A stretch of 64,000 nt of DNA from contig NZ_FQXY01000008.1 in the NCBI RefSeq assembly GCF_900130125.1, forward strand, positions 1-64,000. The letters run 5' to 3'. The translations under genes were made by a program, and so were the position numbers. Source of the DNA: Bacteroides congonensis. Lineage in GTDB: Bacteria; Bacteroidota; Bacteroidia; Bacteroidales; Bacteroidaceae. The notes beneath the pieces were generated by a model. That model ran no database searches and was not told where the DNA came from. It saw nothing but the letters and a program-made list of their open reading frames with translations. Positions 8,475 through 16,398 of this stretch are shown one piece after another (position 1 is the first letter of the stretch; each line of letters begins with the position of its first letter).

Positions 8475-9302
8475 ATGATAAAAGATACTTTTTTCAGTTT
8501 GCCCCGTTTTATGAATCTCTGCCGCAAAGAGATGGTGGAGAGTTGGAGATCGAATGTGCTTCGTATCGTGTTGCTTTACGGAGTGATGACGGTGGCGATG
8601 GTTTGGAACGGATATTTTGAATACAGGCATGGATATAAAAGTACGGAAGACCCGACGTGGTCATTTCTTCTGGTTGCTTTTATATGGGGCTTGTGGATCT
8701 TCGGCTGTCTAAGCGCTTCGTTTACTATGGAGAAGATGAAAACAAAAACCAATCGTATTTCTACGTTAATGACCCCGGCAACTCCTTTCGAGAAATTTTT
8801 CTCACGTTGGTTTGTATTTACGGTGGTATTTCTGGTGGTTTTTCTGATTACTTATAAGTTGGCGGATTATACGCGGGTGATGGTTTACTCGTTGGCCTAT
8901 CCTGAAAAGTGGTTTATTTCTCCTGTTGATTTATCTCATTTGGTCGGCAAAAAAAGCTATTATGCATTGTGTAGAACCGGATGGGAATTTGGGGCGTTGA
9001 TGGCAGGATATTTCTTCGTTCAATCTTTATTTATTCTGGGTAGTACTATATGGTCTAAAAACTCATTTCTGAAAACATTTGCATCGGTAACGGTTATTGT
9101 ACTGGGATATTTTGGAGTCGGTGCTTTTATGGGTAAGATGTTGTTGAAGAGTGGTGTGTATTATTCTTTTTGGGATGATATTGCGATGTCCGATGAAGCT
9201 ATGTGGGGATTATTAATCGCTGTCAGCATATTCTTTACCTTGTTTAACTGGATCCTTGCCTACTTCCGTTTTAAGGAATCAGAAATTATTAACCGAATGT
9301 AA
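8475..9302 (+). CDS. ABC transporter permease
   Basis: A 275-residue membrane protein with about six hydrophobic segments (for example VAFIWGLWIFGCLSASF, WFVFTVVFLVVFLITY and FASVTVIVLGYFGVGAFMG). It fits the membrane half of the exporter whose ATPase is directly upstream. The substrate cannot be read from the sequence. GntR/ABC sets of this layout (YtrA-like) often respond to cell-envelope stress, but that is only family context. Confidence 0.8.
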   Translation: MIKDTFFSLPRFMNLCRKEMVESWRSNVLRIVLLYGVMTVAMVWNGYFEYRHGYKSTEDPTWSFLLVAFIWGLWIFGCLSASFTMEKMKTKTNRISTLMTPATPFEKFFSRWFVFTVVFLVVFLITYKLADYTRVMVYSLAYPEKWFISPVDLSHLVGKKSYYALCRTGWEFGALMAGYFFVQSLFILGSTIWSKNSFLKTFASVTVIVLGYFGVGAFMGKMLLKSGVYYSFWDDIAMSDEAMWGLLIAVSIFFTLFNWILAYFRFKESEIINRM

Positions 9303-9312
9303 TCCTTAGCTT

Positions 9313-9681
9313 ATGAATTTTAAAGAAAGTAAAGCCATTTATTTACAAATTGCAGATAGAATCTGTGATGAGATATTGCTGGGGCAGTATCCGGAAGAAG
9401 AACGTGTACCTTCGGTCAGAGAATATGCTGCTATTGTAGAGGTGAATGCCAATACGGTGATGCGTTCTTTTGATTATCTCCAGGTACAGAATATTATTTA
9501 TAATAAACGTGGTATAGGGTATTTTGTAGCTTCGGGAGCAAAGGAGTTGATTCATTCTCTTCGCAAAGAAACTTTTTTGAAAGAAGAGTTGGAGTACTTT
9601 TTTCGTCAGCTTTATACGCTTGATATTCCGATGAAAGAGATAGAACCAATGTATCGTGAGTTTATAAAAAAGCAGAAATAA
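9313..9681 (+). CDS. GntR-family regulator, YtrA-like short form
   Basis: A 122-residue DNA-binding protein with a GntR winged helix at residues 8-78: AIYLQIADRICDEILLGQYP, then ERVPSVREYAAIVEVNANTVMRSF, and a wing ending GIGYFV. There is no large ligand domain; a short C-terminal helix of about 40 residues follows, as in the YtrA subgroup, whose genes lie beside ABC exporters. It is third in the operon, so it probably represses its own transporter genes from the promoter at 7537-7566. Confidence 0.88.
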   Translation: MNFKESKAIYLQIADRICDEILLGQYPEEERVPSVREYAAIVEVNANTVMRSFDYLQVQNIIYNKRGIGYFVASGAKELIHSLRKETFLKEELEYFFRQLYTLDIPMKEIEPMYREFIKKQK

Positions 9682-9693
9682 AAACGAAATATT

Positions 9694-10494
9694 ATGAAAC
9701 GTACTACTTATATATTAATAGGGCTTATTGTCTCCGGATTGATTGTCATTATTGCATCTATTATTTTCATTTCTACATCCGAAAAACCATATCCTGAGAA
9801 TGGTCTTTTCGTAGGAGGAGAGCTGGTTGAAATGAATATGGATGGTATACATGTGGTGAAGATGTTTGTCAGCCAGTCCGAAGATAGTAAAGAAAGGAGG
9901 ATTTACATGAATGGAGATGTGAAGATGTCAAGTCCTTCTGCGGCAGGGGAAAGAAAGATTGTCTATCCGAAGAATGAATATCTGAAAGTTAACCGGATGA
10001 ATGACACGTTATTGATGGAATTTGATTTTAATAACCGTAATATTCCGAAGAAATTCCGTAATAAGGATTATATGTATGCGACCGGAATAGATGTCCAAAT
10101 GTCTGTAGATTCGTTAAATAGCCTTTTTATCAATACGCAAGGTTTAAGGCTGAATTTGAAGGAGGTGAAAATGGATTCTTTGTTTGTGCATGCCATTTAT
10201 CAGAAAGTATTGCTTGATTCTTGCCAATTCCGTTCTTTTAGTATAGATGGAGAAGAATTGAGGTTTACGGCAAAGGATAGTAAAATGGAAAATTTCTATC
10301 TGAACTTGAATAGTGCATGGGACTGGGGAATTGAAAACTGTGACATAGATACGGAGTATCTTAGAGGTAGCGGAACACATCGTAACGCTTTACAGGTAGG
10401 AGAATGCAAGCGTGTTATGTGGACTCCGACGGGGAAAGATGCCCAGTTGCAGTTGTACCTTCAGGAGAAAGCGGAAATTATAGTGAATCCGTAA
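9694..10494 (+). CDS. Membrane-anchored protein of unknown function
   Basis: A 266-residue protein with one N-terminal membrane helix (YILIGLIVSGLIVIIASIIF, residues 6-25) and a periplasmic part rich in short beta strands; the second half could be a beta-helix-like stack of repeats (LRLNLKEVKMDSLFV, then VLLDSCQFRSFSIDGEEL). It is the last gene of the ABC/GntR operon, 12 bp after gntR, and so is probably a partner of the exporter. I do not recognise the family. Confidence 0.7.
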   Translation: MKRTTYILIGLIVSGLIVIIASIIFISTSEKPYPENGLFVGGELVEMNMDGIHVVKMFVSQSEDSKERRIYMNGDVKMSSPSAAGERKIVYPKNEYLKVNRMNDTLLMEFDFNNRNIPKKFRNKDYMYATGIDVQMSVDSLNSLFINTQGLRLNLKEVKMDSLFVHAIYQKVLLDSCQFRSFSIDGEELRFTAKDSKMENFYLNLNSAWDWGIENCDIDTEYLRGSGTHRNALQVGECKRVMWTPTGKDAQLQLYLQEKAEIIVNP

Positions 10495-10520
10495 TAGAAA
10501 CTAGACATAGCTAAAACAGA

Positions 10521-10562
10521 AAAGGAGCAATTATGAATTTATTTCATTTTGCTCCTTTTTAT
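10521..10562. terminator. Two-way intrinsic terminator between convergent genes
   Basis: AAAGGAGCAA at 10521-10530 pairs perfectly with TTGCTCCTTT at 10549-10558, with A residues before and T residues after, so it can end transcription from both the ABC operon and the GH27 gene. Confidence 0.85.
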
Positions 10563-10577
10563 ATGGTAGTTATTATT

Positions 10578-12215
10578 TTACAGTGCTTTAGTCAGTGTAA
10601 AGCAGTCAATATCAGGTGCCCAGTTATAGCTGTTACCCATACGAATGGTATTATATCCGGCTTTCAGTTCAACAGGGATGGAGATTTGATTGTGTTTATT
10701 ATCCTCTCCCAATGAATCAATTTTGGTAATAATGCCATTGACATCTATTTCCAACTGACGTCCTTTACCGAATGAATAGTAAACAGTCATGTTGTAGCGT
10801 CCGCCGTCTCCACTGTACACTTCGCTCCATTCAGCATAGTTTTCCGGTTGTCCGCCGAGAAATCCCACTTTCATTTTGCCGGATGCTTCCTTGTCGTTAG
10901 CATAAATAATACCTTTAGGATTCTTACCTAAGTCGTTGAAGAGAGGTAAGTATGCCCATTCTGCTTCATATAGAGTCGGTTCCAGGCGTGTTTCGCCTTC
11001 CATGCGGAGGAACATGGCGCTGCGGGCAGGCAGAGTTTGTTCAAAGTTGCCGGAGAAGCTACCGAGATCATCATGCTTTACCAAGTCACGTACTTTCACA
11101 TTTCCGTCAAATTCCAAAGAAGAGAATGGAACGGAAAAAGTGCATACCGTATCAGAAGGATTGTATAATGCCACTGCACGTACATTGCCACGTTTCTGTT
11201 CGATATCTTTCACCAATACATACCCATCGTTTTCATGCTGCGCTACATAAGCCTGCAATCCTAGTGGATCCTGATTGAGTGCGATTAACTCTTTGTTTGT
11301 CAGCAATTCGAGAGAAGATTCCGGCAGGCTCTCCAGATTGCAACCGATAAGCAAAGGGGAGCTCATGATACACCACAAACCGAAATGGGCTTCTTCCTCA
11401 GTCGGGGTAAGTCCTTTTCCGCCTACTTTGCTGTCATCACGGAATCCGATTACCATCATATCCATATCATTGTAATGTCCGTTGCCGGCATAGGCGGATA
11501 GGTAGAGATTTTTTCCGACAACATATTTCAAGGAACCCCAATGTGCATTGATATCTCCGCTGATACGCCAGGAAGTGGCTACGTCTTTCGCCCAGGTACC
11601 GGGAAAAGCCCATCGGCAGATATTCACGGAAACATCTTTGTTCACTTTGTCTATGCTGTTGCGGATAGAAGTGTAGCGTTCTTTTTCATTCAGTCCCAGC
11701 ACGTCTCCGCCGCAATAATCTATTTTGATAAAGTCGAATCCCCAGTCGCCAAAGTATAACTGGGCATCCTGCGGTTCGTGACCATAGATGCCTGCGCCTA
11801 CTCCTGCCGCGTCATTATCCCAAATGGAACCGCAGGTGTTGTTACCTGCATCCGTATAGATACCGGCTTTCATGCCCAGGCCGTGGATGTGGTCTGCCAC
11901 CGGTTTCATACCATTCGGAAAACGTGTCTTATGTGTGTGCATGACACCGTTATCATCTCTTTTCCCAAAGAAGCCGTCATCTACATTAATATACTGATAC
12001 CCTGCATCTTTCAGACCTTTCTTCACCATAAGGTCGGCTTGATGTTTAATAATATCTTCGCTGATGTCAACCCGGAATACATTCCATGAACTCCATCCCA
12101 TGATGGGGGGATTGAACGTTTGCTCCTTGTCCGAAAGGGTAGTTTGAGTCTTTGTGCAACTGGCGCACAACAGGGTAGCGGCTGCTACTGAGAGAAGGTA
12201 GAATTTGTTCTTCAT
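10578..12215 (-). CDS. GH27 alpha-galactosidase lipoprotein with C-terminal carbohydrate-binding-like domain
   Basis: A 545-residue exported glycosidase. The signal peptide ends in a lipobox (LLCASC, cysteine at about 20). The GH27 barrel follows: MGWSSWN at the start, YINVDDGFF, then the nucleophile motif DFIKIDYCGGD, and the acid/base region SWRISGDI. Residues 300-400 form the beta-sandwich. The last 130 residues (YEAEWAYLP, then YSGDGGRYNMTVYYSF) resemble a CBM35-type module. It removes terminal alpha-galactose (or beta-arabinopyranose) from glycans at the cell surface or in the periplasm. It is alone between terminators, not in a PUL. Confidence 0.92.
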   Translation of the reverse strand: MKNKFYLLSVAAATLLCASCTKTQTTLSDKEQTFNPPIMGWSSWNVFRVDISEDIIKHQADLMVKKGLKDAGYQYINVDDGFFGKRDDNGVMHTHKTRFPNGMKPVADHIHGLGMKAGIYTDAGNNTCGSIWDNDAAGVGAGIYGHEPQDAQLYFGDWGFDFIKIDYCGGDVLGLNEKERYTSIRNSIDKVNKDVSVNICRWAFPGTWAKDVATSWRISGDINAHWGSLKYVVGKNLYLSAYAGNGHYNDMDMMVIGFRDDSKVGGKGLTPTEEEAHFGLWCIMSSPLLIGCNLESLPESSLELLTNKELIALNQDPLGLQAYVAQHENDGYVLVKDIEQKRGNVRAVALYNPSDTVCTFSVPFSSLEFDGNVKVRDLVKHDDLGSFSGNFEQTLPARSAMFLRMEGETRLEPTLYEAEWAYLPLFNDLGKNPKGIIYANDKEASGKMKVGFLGGQPENYAEWSEVYSGDGGRYNMTVYYSFGKGRQLEIDVNGIITKIDSLGEDNKHNQISIPVELKAGYNTIRMGNSYNWAPDIDCFTLTKAL

Positions 12216-12265
12216 GATATAATAGGTTAGTGTTCTCTTGTATTGTCGTCCCGATTTCGTCCTAA

Positions 12266-12790
12266 CTATTCTGTTAAATCAAGATATTCGGATGCATCTA
12301 ATATTTTTTCAGAGTTGAGGATATATCTATCAAAACGTATATCATATCCTATATTGTCATTGTTGATTAGTTTAGCAAAACAATCAACAGGTGATAAATT
12401 CTCGAAGCCTTTATTGGTTCTTAACTCATCTAAATCGATAAAATATGTTTCGCCTTCTTCAAAAGAATAATCATCCTGATTAAACTCATAATTGGGATAT
12501 TCATCATCTAGAGAGACTAGTACATTTTGAATTCCTCCATAATTTCCTGTAGCTATTGATACGACTTTTCCATGGAAAGTAATATCATTAATTATAGTTG
12601 TAACATACATTACACATAAAACTTTTTTATAGATGAAACTATGAATTACTCCTTTTACAATTCTTTCTTCTCCTTGATTTTTTAGCATCCATAAATTTGT
12701 GGGATGATAACATGCTTCAATGTTAAAAGTGAAGTAGTCAGCTTTTTTAAAGCCAATTTGCCTGTTCGTGATTTCTACAAATAATTTCAT
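12266..12790 (-). CDS. Hypothetical 174-aa protein
   Basis: A soluble acidic protein without signal peptide or membrane helix. The C-terminal half has many Asp/Glu/Tyr residues (YPNYEFNQDDYSFEEGETYF), like many immunity-type proteins, but no toxin gene lies next to it and I do not recognise the family. It ends 50 bp ahead of the GH27 gene on the same strand. Base composition is more AT-rich than its neighbours. Confidence 0.6.
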   Translation of the reverse strand: MKLFVEITNRQIGFKKADYFTFNIEACYHPTNLWMLKNQGEERIVKGVIHSFIYKKVLCVMYVTTIINDITFHGKVVSIATGNYGGIQNVLVSLDDEYPNYEFNQDDYSFEEGETYFIDLDELRTNKGFENLSPVDCFAKLINNDNIGYDIRFDRYILNSEKILDASEYLDLTE

Positions 12791-13047
12791 AGCGTTAATA
12801 TTTAGTGATTATATATCTAATTTTTCCAAATCTGAGCCATATGTAAAACAACACCGCTAAGTTAATAAAACATCTTACATTAGTATTAGTATAAATTATT
12901 TTTTACCAATCTTTAGGGAATACCTGCAAAGTTTCCTTAATTAACAAGAGGTAATAAAGAAGCTTGTAGAGTTGATGTTTTTCAAACGTTATATTTCTGT
13001 ATCATTAGTTGTTTGGAAAGTCAGGCCTTTTGTTAAGGAACTAAATC
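12791..13047. other. AT-rich intergenic region
   Basis: A 257-bp stretch between divergent genes with no coding signal. It borders the inverted-repeat promoter described next, and I see nothing else in it. Confidence 0.5.
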
Positions 13048-13102
13048 GATAACAAAAATATTATCAACTCTTTTGACGTTGATAATATTTTTGTTATCTT
13101 TG
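13048..13102 (+). promoter_or_regulatory. Perfect 21-bp inverted repeat overlapping a promoter
   Basis: 13048-13068 (GATAACAAAAATATTATCAA and one more C) is exactly repeated in reverse complement at 13078-13098, with a 9-bp spacer. A consensus -7 box TATCTTTG at 13095-13102 overlaps the right arm, and TTTTG at 13071-13075 sits 19 bases upstream, inside the spacer, as the -33 box. The first start codon is at 13128. The layout suggests an operator where a dimeric repressor blocks this promoter; alternatively, it is a strong hairpin in a longer transcript. Confidence 0.7.
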
Positions 13103-13127
13103 TATTGTCATTAAGACAAGAGCTCTT

Positions 13128-13304
13128 ATGAATAATGACAATGAGTTAAAGGCTCGGATAGAAGAATTAGAGCAAGACCTCATCTTCTATCTCCGCAAGT
13201 ATCATGAACTTGCTCCTCGAAGTAAAAACATGAAAGCGGTATTGGATAAGGAAATTAAGTGGCATGAAGAGGAAATCAAGCGACTTAGTAAATTACTCCA
13301 GTAG
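13128..13304 (+). CDS. Small coiled-coil protein, 58 aa
   Basis: A short reading frame starting MNNDNELKARIEELEQD and ending KRLSKLLQ. It is almost wholly charged heptad sequence, so a coiled coil is likely; there is no signal peptide. It lies 26 bp downstream of a well-formed promoter, is followed by an intrinsic terminator, and precedes a second gene in the same direction. Function unknown; it may be a small regulator or partner of the next gene. The promoter and terminator placement is the main reason to accept it. Confidence 0.65.
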   Translation: MNNDNELKARIEELEQDLIFYLRKYHELAPRSKNMKAVLDKEIKWHEEEIKRLSKLLQ

Positions 13305-13305
13305 A

Positions 13306-13350
13306 AAGGAATCCGTTCCCAAAGGCCAAGGGAACGGACTTCCTTTTTGA
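13306..13350 (+). terminator. Intrinsic terminator between two small genes
   Basis: AAGGAATCCGTTCCC (13306-13320) pairs with GGGAACGGACTTCCTT, starting at 13330, followed by TTTTT. It begins right after the stop codon of the 58-aa gene and lies only 20 bp before the next start codon, so it probably also limits read-through into that gene. Confidence 0.8.
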
Positions 13351-13366
13351 TTGTTTAATTTTAAAG

Positions 13367-13795
13367 ATGGATAATATGGATAAGGTTAAACGTTTTTTTG
13401 AGTTGAAAGAGCAATGGAAGAAGGCTTCTGATGTGGAACGTAACGATATTGATCGTGAACTTTCTGAGTTGATGGATTCTATGAATGAGATTGAACAGGA
13501 AAATCTGATTGCAGGCGTTAGTGATGATTTTAAACGTATGCGTCAGGAAGTTGCAGATATACGAAGAACTCTTTCTATTCGCCAACAAATGGAGCCTATT
13601 TTGCCATATATTTCTGTATCTTCTTTGGCTAAAGATTATTTTGGGAAAAGTGCTTCTTGGTTTTATCAGAGGCTAAATGGAAATATAGTTCATGGCAAGG
13701 CTGCTGCTTTTACAGATAGGGAATTGAGCGTCTTGGTGGATGCATTGAAGGATGTAGCATCTAAGTTGGATAAAGTTACCGTTGCATTTTCTTAA
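13367..13795 (+). CDS. DUF5053-like protein
   Basis: A 142-residue soluble protein. The first 75 residues are charged helices (FFELKEQWKKASDVERNDID). The second half, SVSSLAKDYFGKSASWFYQRLNG (described at about residues 85-107), resembles a helix-turn-helix region typical of a Bacteroides family I know as DUF5053; the name is from memory. It could bind DNA and act on the inverted repeat at 13048-13098. It follows a terminator closely, and an SD-like site is not evident, as is usual in Bacteroides. Confidence 0.7.
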   Translation: MDNMDKVKRFFELKEQWKKASDVERNDIDRELSELMDSMNEIEQENLIAGVSDDFKRMRQEVADIRRTLSIRQQMEPILPYISVSSLAKDYFGKSASWFYQRLNGNIVHGKAAAFTDRELSVLVDALKDVASKLDKVTVAFS

Positions 13796-13909
13796 AAAAT
13801 GAATCTAATTTCTAGTGCCCTCTAATTTAGATTTTCCGCAGACTTACAGAGGTTTGCAGAGATGAAAAAAGAAAAAGCGACAAACAATTTTCATTACTTG
13901 TCGCTTTGG

Positions 13910-13982
13910 TCGGAATGAGGCGACTCGAACGCCCGACCCCTACGTCCCGAACGTAGTGCGCTACCAACTGCGCTACATTCCG
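13910..13982 (-). tRNA. tRNA-Pro(CGG)
   Basis: On the minus strand a complete cloverleaf can be folded: acceptor CGGAATG/CATTCCG, D arm GCGC/GCGC, anticodon stem CTACG/CGTAG with loop TTCGGGA (anticodon CGG), and T arm GGGCG/CGCCT around TTCGAGT. The T stem has one weak pair. The discriminator base is A. The CCA end is not encoded. It lies 15 bp from a fragment of another tRNA at 13998. Confidence 0.93.
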
Positions 13983-13997
13983 ATTGCTTGAAGAAGT

Positions 13998-14018
13998 GGT
14001 GCCACCAGGAATCGAACA
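13998..14018 (-). other. 3' fragment of a tRNA gene, probable ICE attachment scar
   Basis: Read on the minus strand, GTTCGATTCCTGGTGGCACC holds a T loop (TTCGATT), the 3' T-stem strand (CCTGG) and the 3' acceptor strand (TGGCACC), followed by A. The expected 5' T-stem strand CCAGG is absent (TAAATG instead), so homology to a tRNA stops at the T loop. This is the mark left when an integrase recombines at a tRNA 3' end. An inverted 10-bp copy, TTCGATTCCT, occurs at 14169-14178. Excisionase-like genes begin 300 bp to the right, which supports this being an element end. Confidence 0.65.
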
Positions 14019-14253
14019 TTTAAAGTTCTTTGTTTTTAAAGTCCTGATAGACAGCACTAAATCTTATATCGTTAAAATCAAAACCATTGAATTAGCCATA
14101 TTTCTAATTTCAACTATTTCAATCTTTATCGCTGTCATTTTTTTGACGGTGCAAAGATATGGAAAAGGTTCGATTCCTCCAAATAGTATTGGCATAAAAT
14201 TACAGAAAACTTTATAATGTATTCATTTATGCTGGAATGAATGGCATATATAT

Positions 14254-14295
14254 GAAGAGAACGTCTTTAGGAAAATTTCCGAAGACGTTCTCTTC
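14254..14295. terminator. Strong hairpin at the ICE end
   Basis: GAAGAGAACGTCTT (14254-14267) pairs perfectly with AAGACGTTCTCTTC (14282-14295), with an inner GGAAA/TTTCC stem. It stands 15 bp past the stop codon of the minus-strand HTH gene, so it probably terminates that operon. No clear T-run follows, so RNA stabilisation is another role. Confidence 0.65.
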
Positions 14296-14309
14296 TATAC
14301 TGCCGGCTT

Positions 14310-14603
14310 TTAAAAAGCTTCCAGCCTGTTTTCATCCAGCAGTTTTATAATATCCTTCTCTTTATAAAGTATCCTGCCTCCCAGCCGGTAATAGGGGATA
14401 AGCCCGGTTGTCCTGTGTTCAACCAGTGTCCGGCGTGTTATCTTCAGTGATTCGGACAGTTCAGCTTCGGTGATGTACCTGTCACCGTTCAGGATAGGTC
14501 TGTATCTGTCCGGTTCGCTTCTTAAGAGTTCAGTGATGTGTCCAATGTCCTGAAAGAACCGGATAATTTCCGGACTTTCCCTTGTCAGTAAGTCATGTGC
14601 CAT
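14310..14603 (-). CDS. Excisionase-type helix-turn-helix protein
   Basis: A 97-residue DNA-binding protein. Residues 42-88 form a MerR/excisionase-type winged helix: ITEAELSESLKITRRTLVEH, then GLIPYYRLGGRILYKEKDI, the usual end where the wing contacts DNA. The N-terminal 40 residues are an acidic helix. Pairs of such genes (Xis2c/Xis2d type) lie at the ends of CTnDOT-like elements and control excision with the integrase. It is 10 bp downstream of a paralog, and this operon is the first thing inside the tRNA scar. No integrase gene is next to it. Confidence 0.85.
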   Translation of the reverse strand: MAHDLLTRESPEIIRFFQDIGHITELLRSEPDRYRPILNGDRYITEAELSESLKITRRTLVEHRTTGLIPYYRLGGRILYKEKDIIKLLDENRLEAF

Positions 14604-14613
14604 ATTTCTTTGT

Positions 14614-14901
14614 TTAATTGTTTCCTTTTTGTAACACTCCTTCCATGTATGTGACGATGTCTTTTTTCCGGTAATAGATTTTCCTGTCTATCCTGCTGTA
14701 CGGGATTTTTCCCGTGCTGCGCAAAGTAAGCAACTTCCTTGGAGAGATATCCATCATAATGCATGCTTCCTGATTATCCATCCATTCCGTCAGTCTTTCC
14801 TCCTGCCGTATTCCTCTTCCTGTCCGGATATCCCGGATGATTGAGCTTAACGCCTGCTTCATTTCTTCAAATGTTGCGGCTTCGATACTGATCACTTCCA
14901 T
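14614..14901 (-). CDS. Excisionase-type helix-turn-helix protein
   Basis: A 95-residue paralog of the downstream gene. Its core is LTEWMDNQEACIMMDISPRK, then LLTLRSTGKIPYSRIDRKIY, ending YRKKDIVTYMEG: a MerR/excisionase winged helix. Here it is the first gene of the minus-strand pair. Its upstream region carries a 14-bp motif shared with the promoter region of the DUF3945 gene, and several TTACAA-like repeats. Confidence 0.85.
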   Translation of the reverse strand: MEVISIEAATFEEMKQALSSIIRDIRTGRGIRQEERLTEWMDNQEACIMMDISPRKLLTLRSTGKIPYSRIDRKIYYRKKDIVTYMEGVLQKGNN

Positions 14902-14972
14902 AAGCTTTTGATTTTTTGTCCGATGTAAAGGTATACTGCCGGCATGTTTGTCTCCAAGTCTCTGACTACAGG

Positions 14973-14986
14973 TGTCAGCAGATGTC
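14973..14986. repeat. Shared 14-bp upstream motif, copy 1
   Basis: TGTCAGCAGATGTC occurs here, 72-85 bp upstream of the excisionase operon start, and again at 25217-25230, upstream of the DUF3945 gene, in the same orientation to each gene. A partial copy, CAGATGTCTGATAAA, lies at 21065-21079. Probably a regulatory site of the element. Confidence 0.5.
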
Positions 14987-15248
14987 GTCAGATTTCACGG
15001 ATAGCTGGTCGAGTTGTAAGTCGTATTTACAAATTGTACCCGGACTTTACAACATCCGGGATTACATTTTACAGTGCTTTTTGTAATTTTTTATTTTATA
15101 TTTCTTTGTGAATTAGAATGTTATGTAAAAAGATGGATTCGTTTTTTTGAATCCGGCATGTAATTTTCATTATAGTGTAATATACTCTTGTAGTGCGCAC
15201 AGGAAGAGTATTCAGGTAATCACTTTTTAAAACAATGGAGGATATGCC
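14987..15248. promoter_or_regulatory. Divergent control region of the ICE left end
   Basis: This gap between the divergent excisionase operon and the next HTH gene holds several TTGTAA/TTACAA repeats (starting near 15014, 15028, 15046 and 15088) and a small hairpin, CCCGGA and TCCGGG around CTTTACAACA. It likely contains operators for one of the three small HTH proteins around it. Confidence 0.45.
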
Positions 15249-15542
15249 ATGATGTATATAGATAATGAGGTACTTGAGAAAATGATCATGACTATGGTGG
15301 AAGGTTTTAATCGCCTTGAAAAGAAACTTGACCGTATGAACCGCCTGAAAGACTGCCTGGACGGCGACACCTTGCTGGATAACTGTGACCTTGCGCAACT
15401 TCTGGGCGTGACGCAACGGACCATTGCCCGTTACCGTGAAAAGGGGCTTATCCGCTACTACCAGACGGACGAGAACGGGAAGAATTTTTATCGTAGTTCG
15501 GAAATACAGGATTTTTTGCGGCATAGGGGAAAGAAAAAATAG
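15249..15542 (+). CDS. Helix-turn-helix protein of the ICE
   Basis: A 97-residue protein with an N-terminal helix (MMYIDNEVLEKMIMTMVEGF) and a MerR/excisionase winged helix: LLDNCDLAQLLGVTQRTIARY, described in pieces, then GLIRYYQTDENGKNFYRSSEI. It is the third such gene at this element end, divergent to the other two. It sits 57 bp ahead of the NYN gene and may be co-transcribed with it. Confidence 0.85.
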   Translation: MMYIDNEVLEKMIMTMVEGFNRLEKKLDRMNRLKDCLDGDTLLDNCDLAQLLGVTQRTIARYREKGLIRYYQTDENGKNFYRSSEIQDFLRHRGKKK

Positions 15543-15599
15543 GTTCAATTATTTATATTTGCGGGAACCTGTTATATTTTTGCAGCTTAAGGATTCGGT

Positions 15600-16301
15600 A
15601 TGAAAAAAGAAAAAGATTTGTCTGTCGCGGTTTTGATTGACGGCGATAATGCTTCTTCCGAGAAGATGGAAGATGTGATGCGGTTCGTATCCCGCTATGG
15701 TGCTGCCGTTGTGAGACGTATATATGGTGACTGGACTAAAAAATCCCTTTCCGGTTGGAAGGATGCGGCAAGGGATTATTCGTTCAGGATGGTGCAGGCT
15801 TCCTCTTTTGTGCCGGGAAAGAATACGACGGATATCGCGTTGGTTATGGATGCGATGGACATCCTTCATGAGGGGCGGGTCGGTTGTTTTTGTCTGGTCG
15901 CCAGTGACGGGGATTATACCCTGCTGGCACAACGTATCAGGGAGAGTGGTCTGACGGTCCTCGGTTACGGGGAGGGAAAGACTCCGGCGGCACTGGTACG
16001 TTCCTGTACTGAGTTTCTATTGGCTGACCGGAAGGAGGAGAAGCCTTTTCAGGAAAATACACCTGAATTTTTTATTCAAAGAGATATGGAATACTTTGAC
16101 AAGGCTTTTGAACAGGCTGCTGACGGTAAGGCGGAGGTCAGCTTGTCTTTGATTGGAGGGGTGCTGAAGAAGCTGATGCCCAAATTCAAAGTGAAAAGGT
16201 ATGGCTGCAGGACGCTCGGCAAATTGTATGAAAGGCTTGAGAAATACGAACTGGTTAAAACGGGGAAGGGTGTTGCCGGATTAGTGCGGATTAAATCCTG
16301 A
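15600..16301 (+). CDS. NYN-domain ribonuclease with C-terminal LOTUS-like domain
   Basis: A 233-residue protein. Residues 8-140 form a NYN (PIN-like, DUF88) nuclease domain with the acidic metal-binding residues in AVLIDGDNAS, NTTDIALVMDAMD and LVASDGDYTLLAQRIRESG. Residues 165-230 (SLSLIGGVLKKLMPKFKVK, then TLGKLYERLEKY) match an OST-HTH/LOTUS-type RNA-binding module, a common partner of NYN. The protein probably cleaves or binds RNA in the cytoplasm. It lies in the ICE next to the PRTRC cassette, convergent with the thiF gene. A TATTTTTG box at 15575-15582 may be its own promoter. Its job in the element is unknown. Confidence 0.87.
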   Translation: MKKEKDLSVAVLIDGDNASSEKMEDVMRFVSRYGAAVVRRIYGDWTKKSLSGWKDAARDYSFRMVQASSFVPGKNTTDIALVMDAMDILHEGRVGCFCLVASDGDYTLLAQRIRESGLTVLGYGEGKTPAALVRSCTEFLLADRKEEKPFQENTPEFFIQRDMEYFDKAFEQAADGKAEVSLSLIGGVLKKLMPKFKVKRYGCRTLGKLYERLEKYELVKTGKGVAGLVRIKS

Positions 16302-16398
16302 ATCCGGTTCCGGTTTTATACGGATTGAAAAAAAATACCGATGCTTCCCTTGCCGCAGCAACTGTTGGCGGCAAGGGCGGCTGTCTGTTTCACATGGC

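Noticed and set aside
14161..14181. T-arm-like sequence GGTTCGATTCCTCC on the plus strand
   Set aside because: Only the T loop fits; the stem does not pair fully and no tRNA body surrounds it. Kept only as an inverted copy of the scar.
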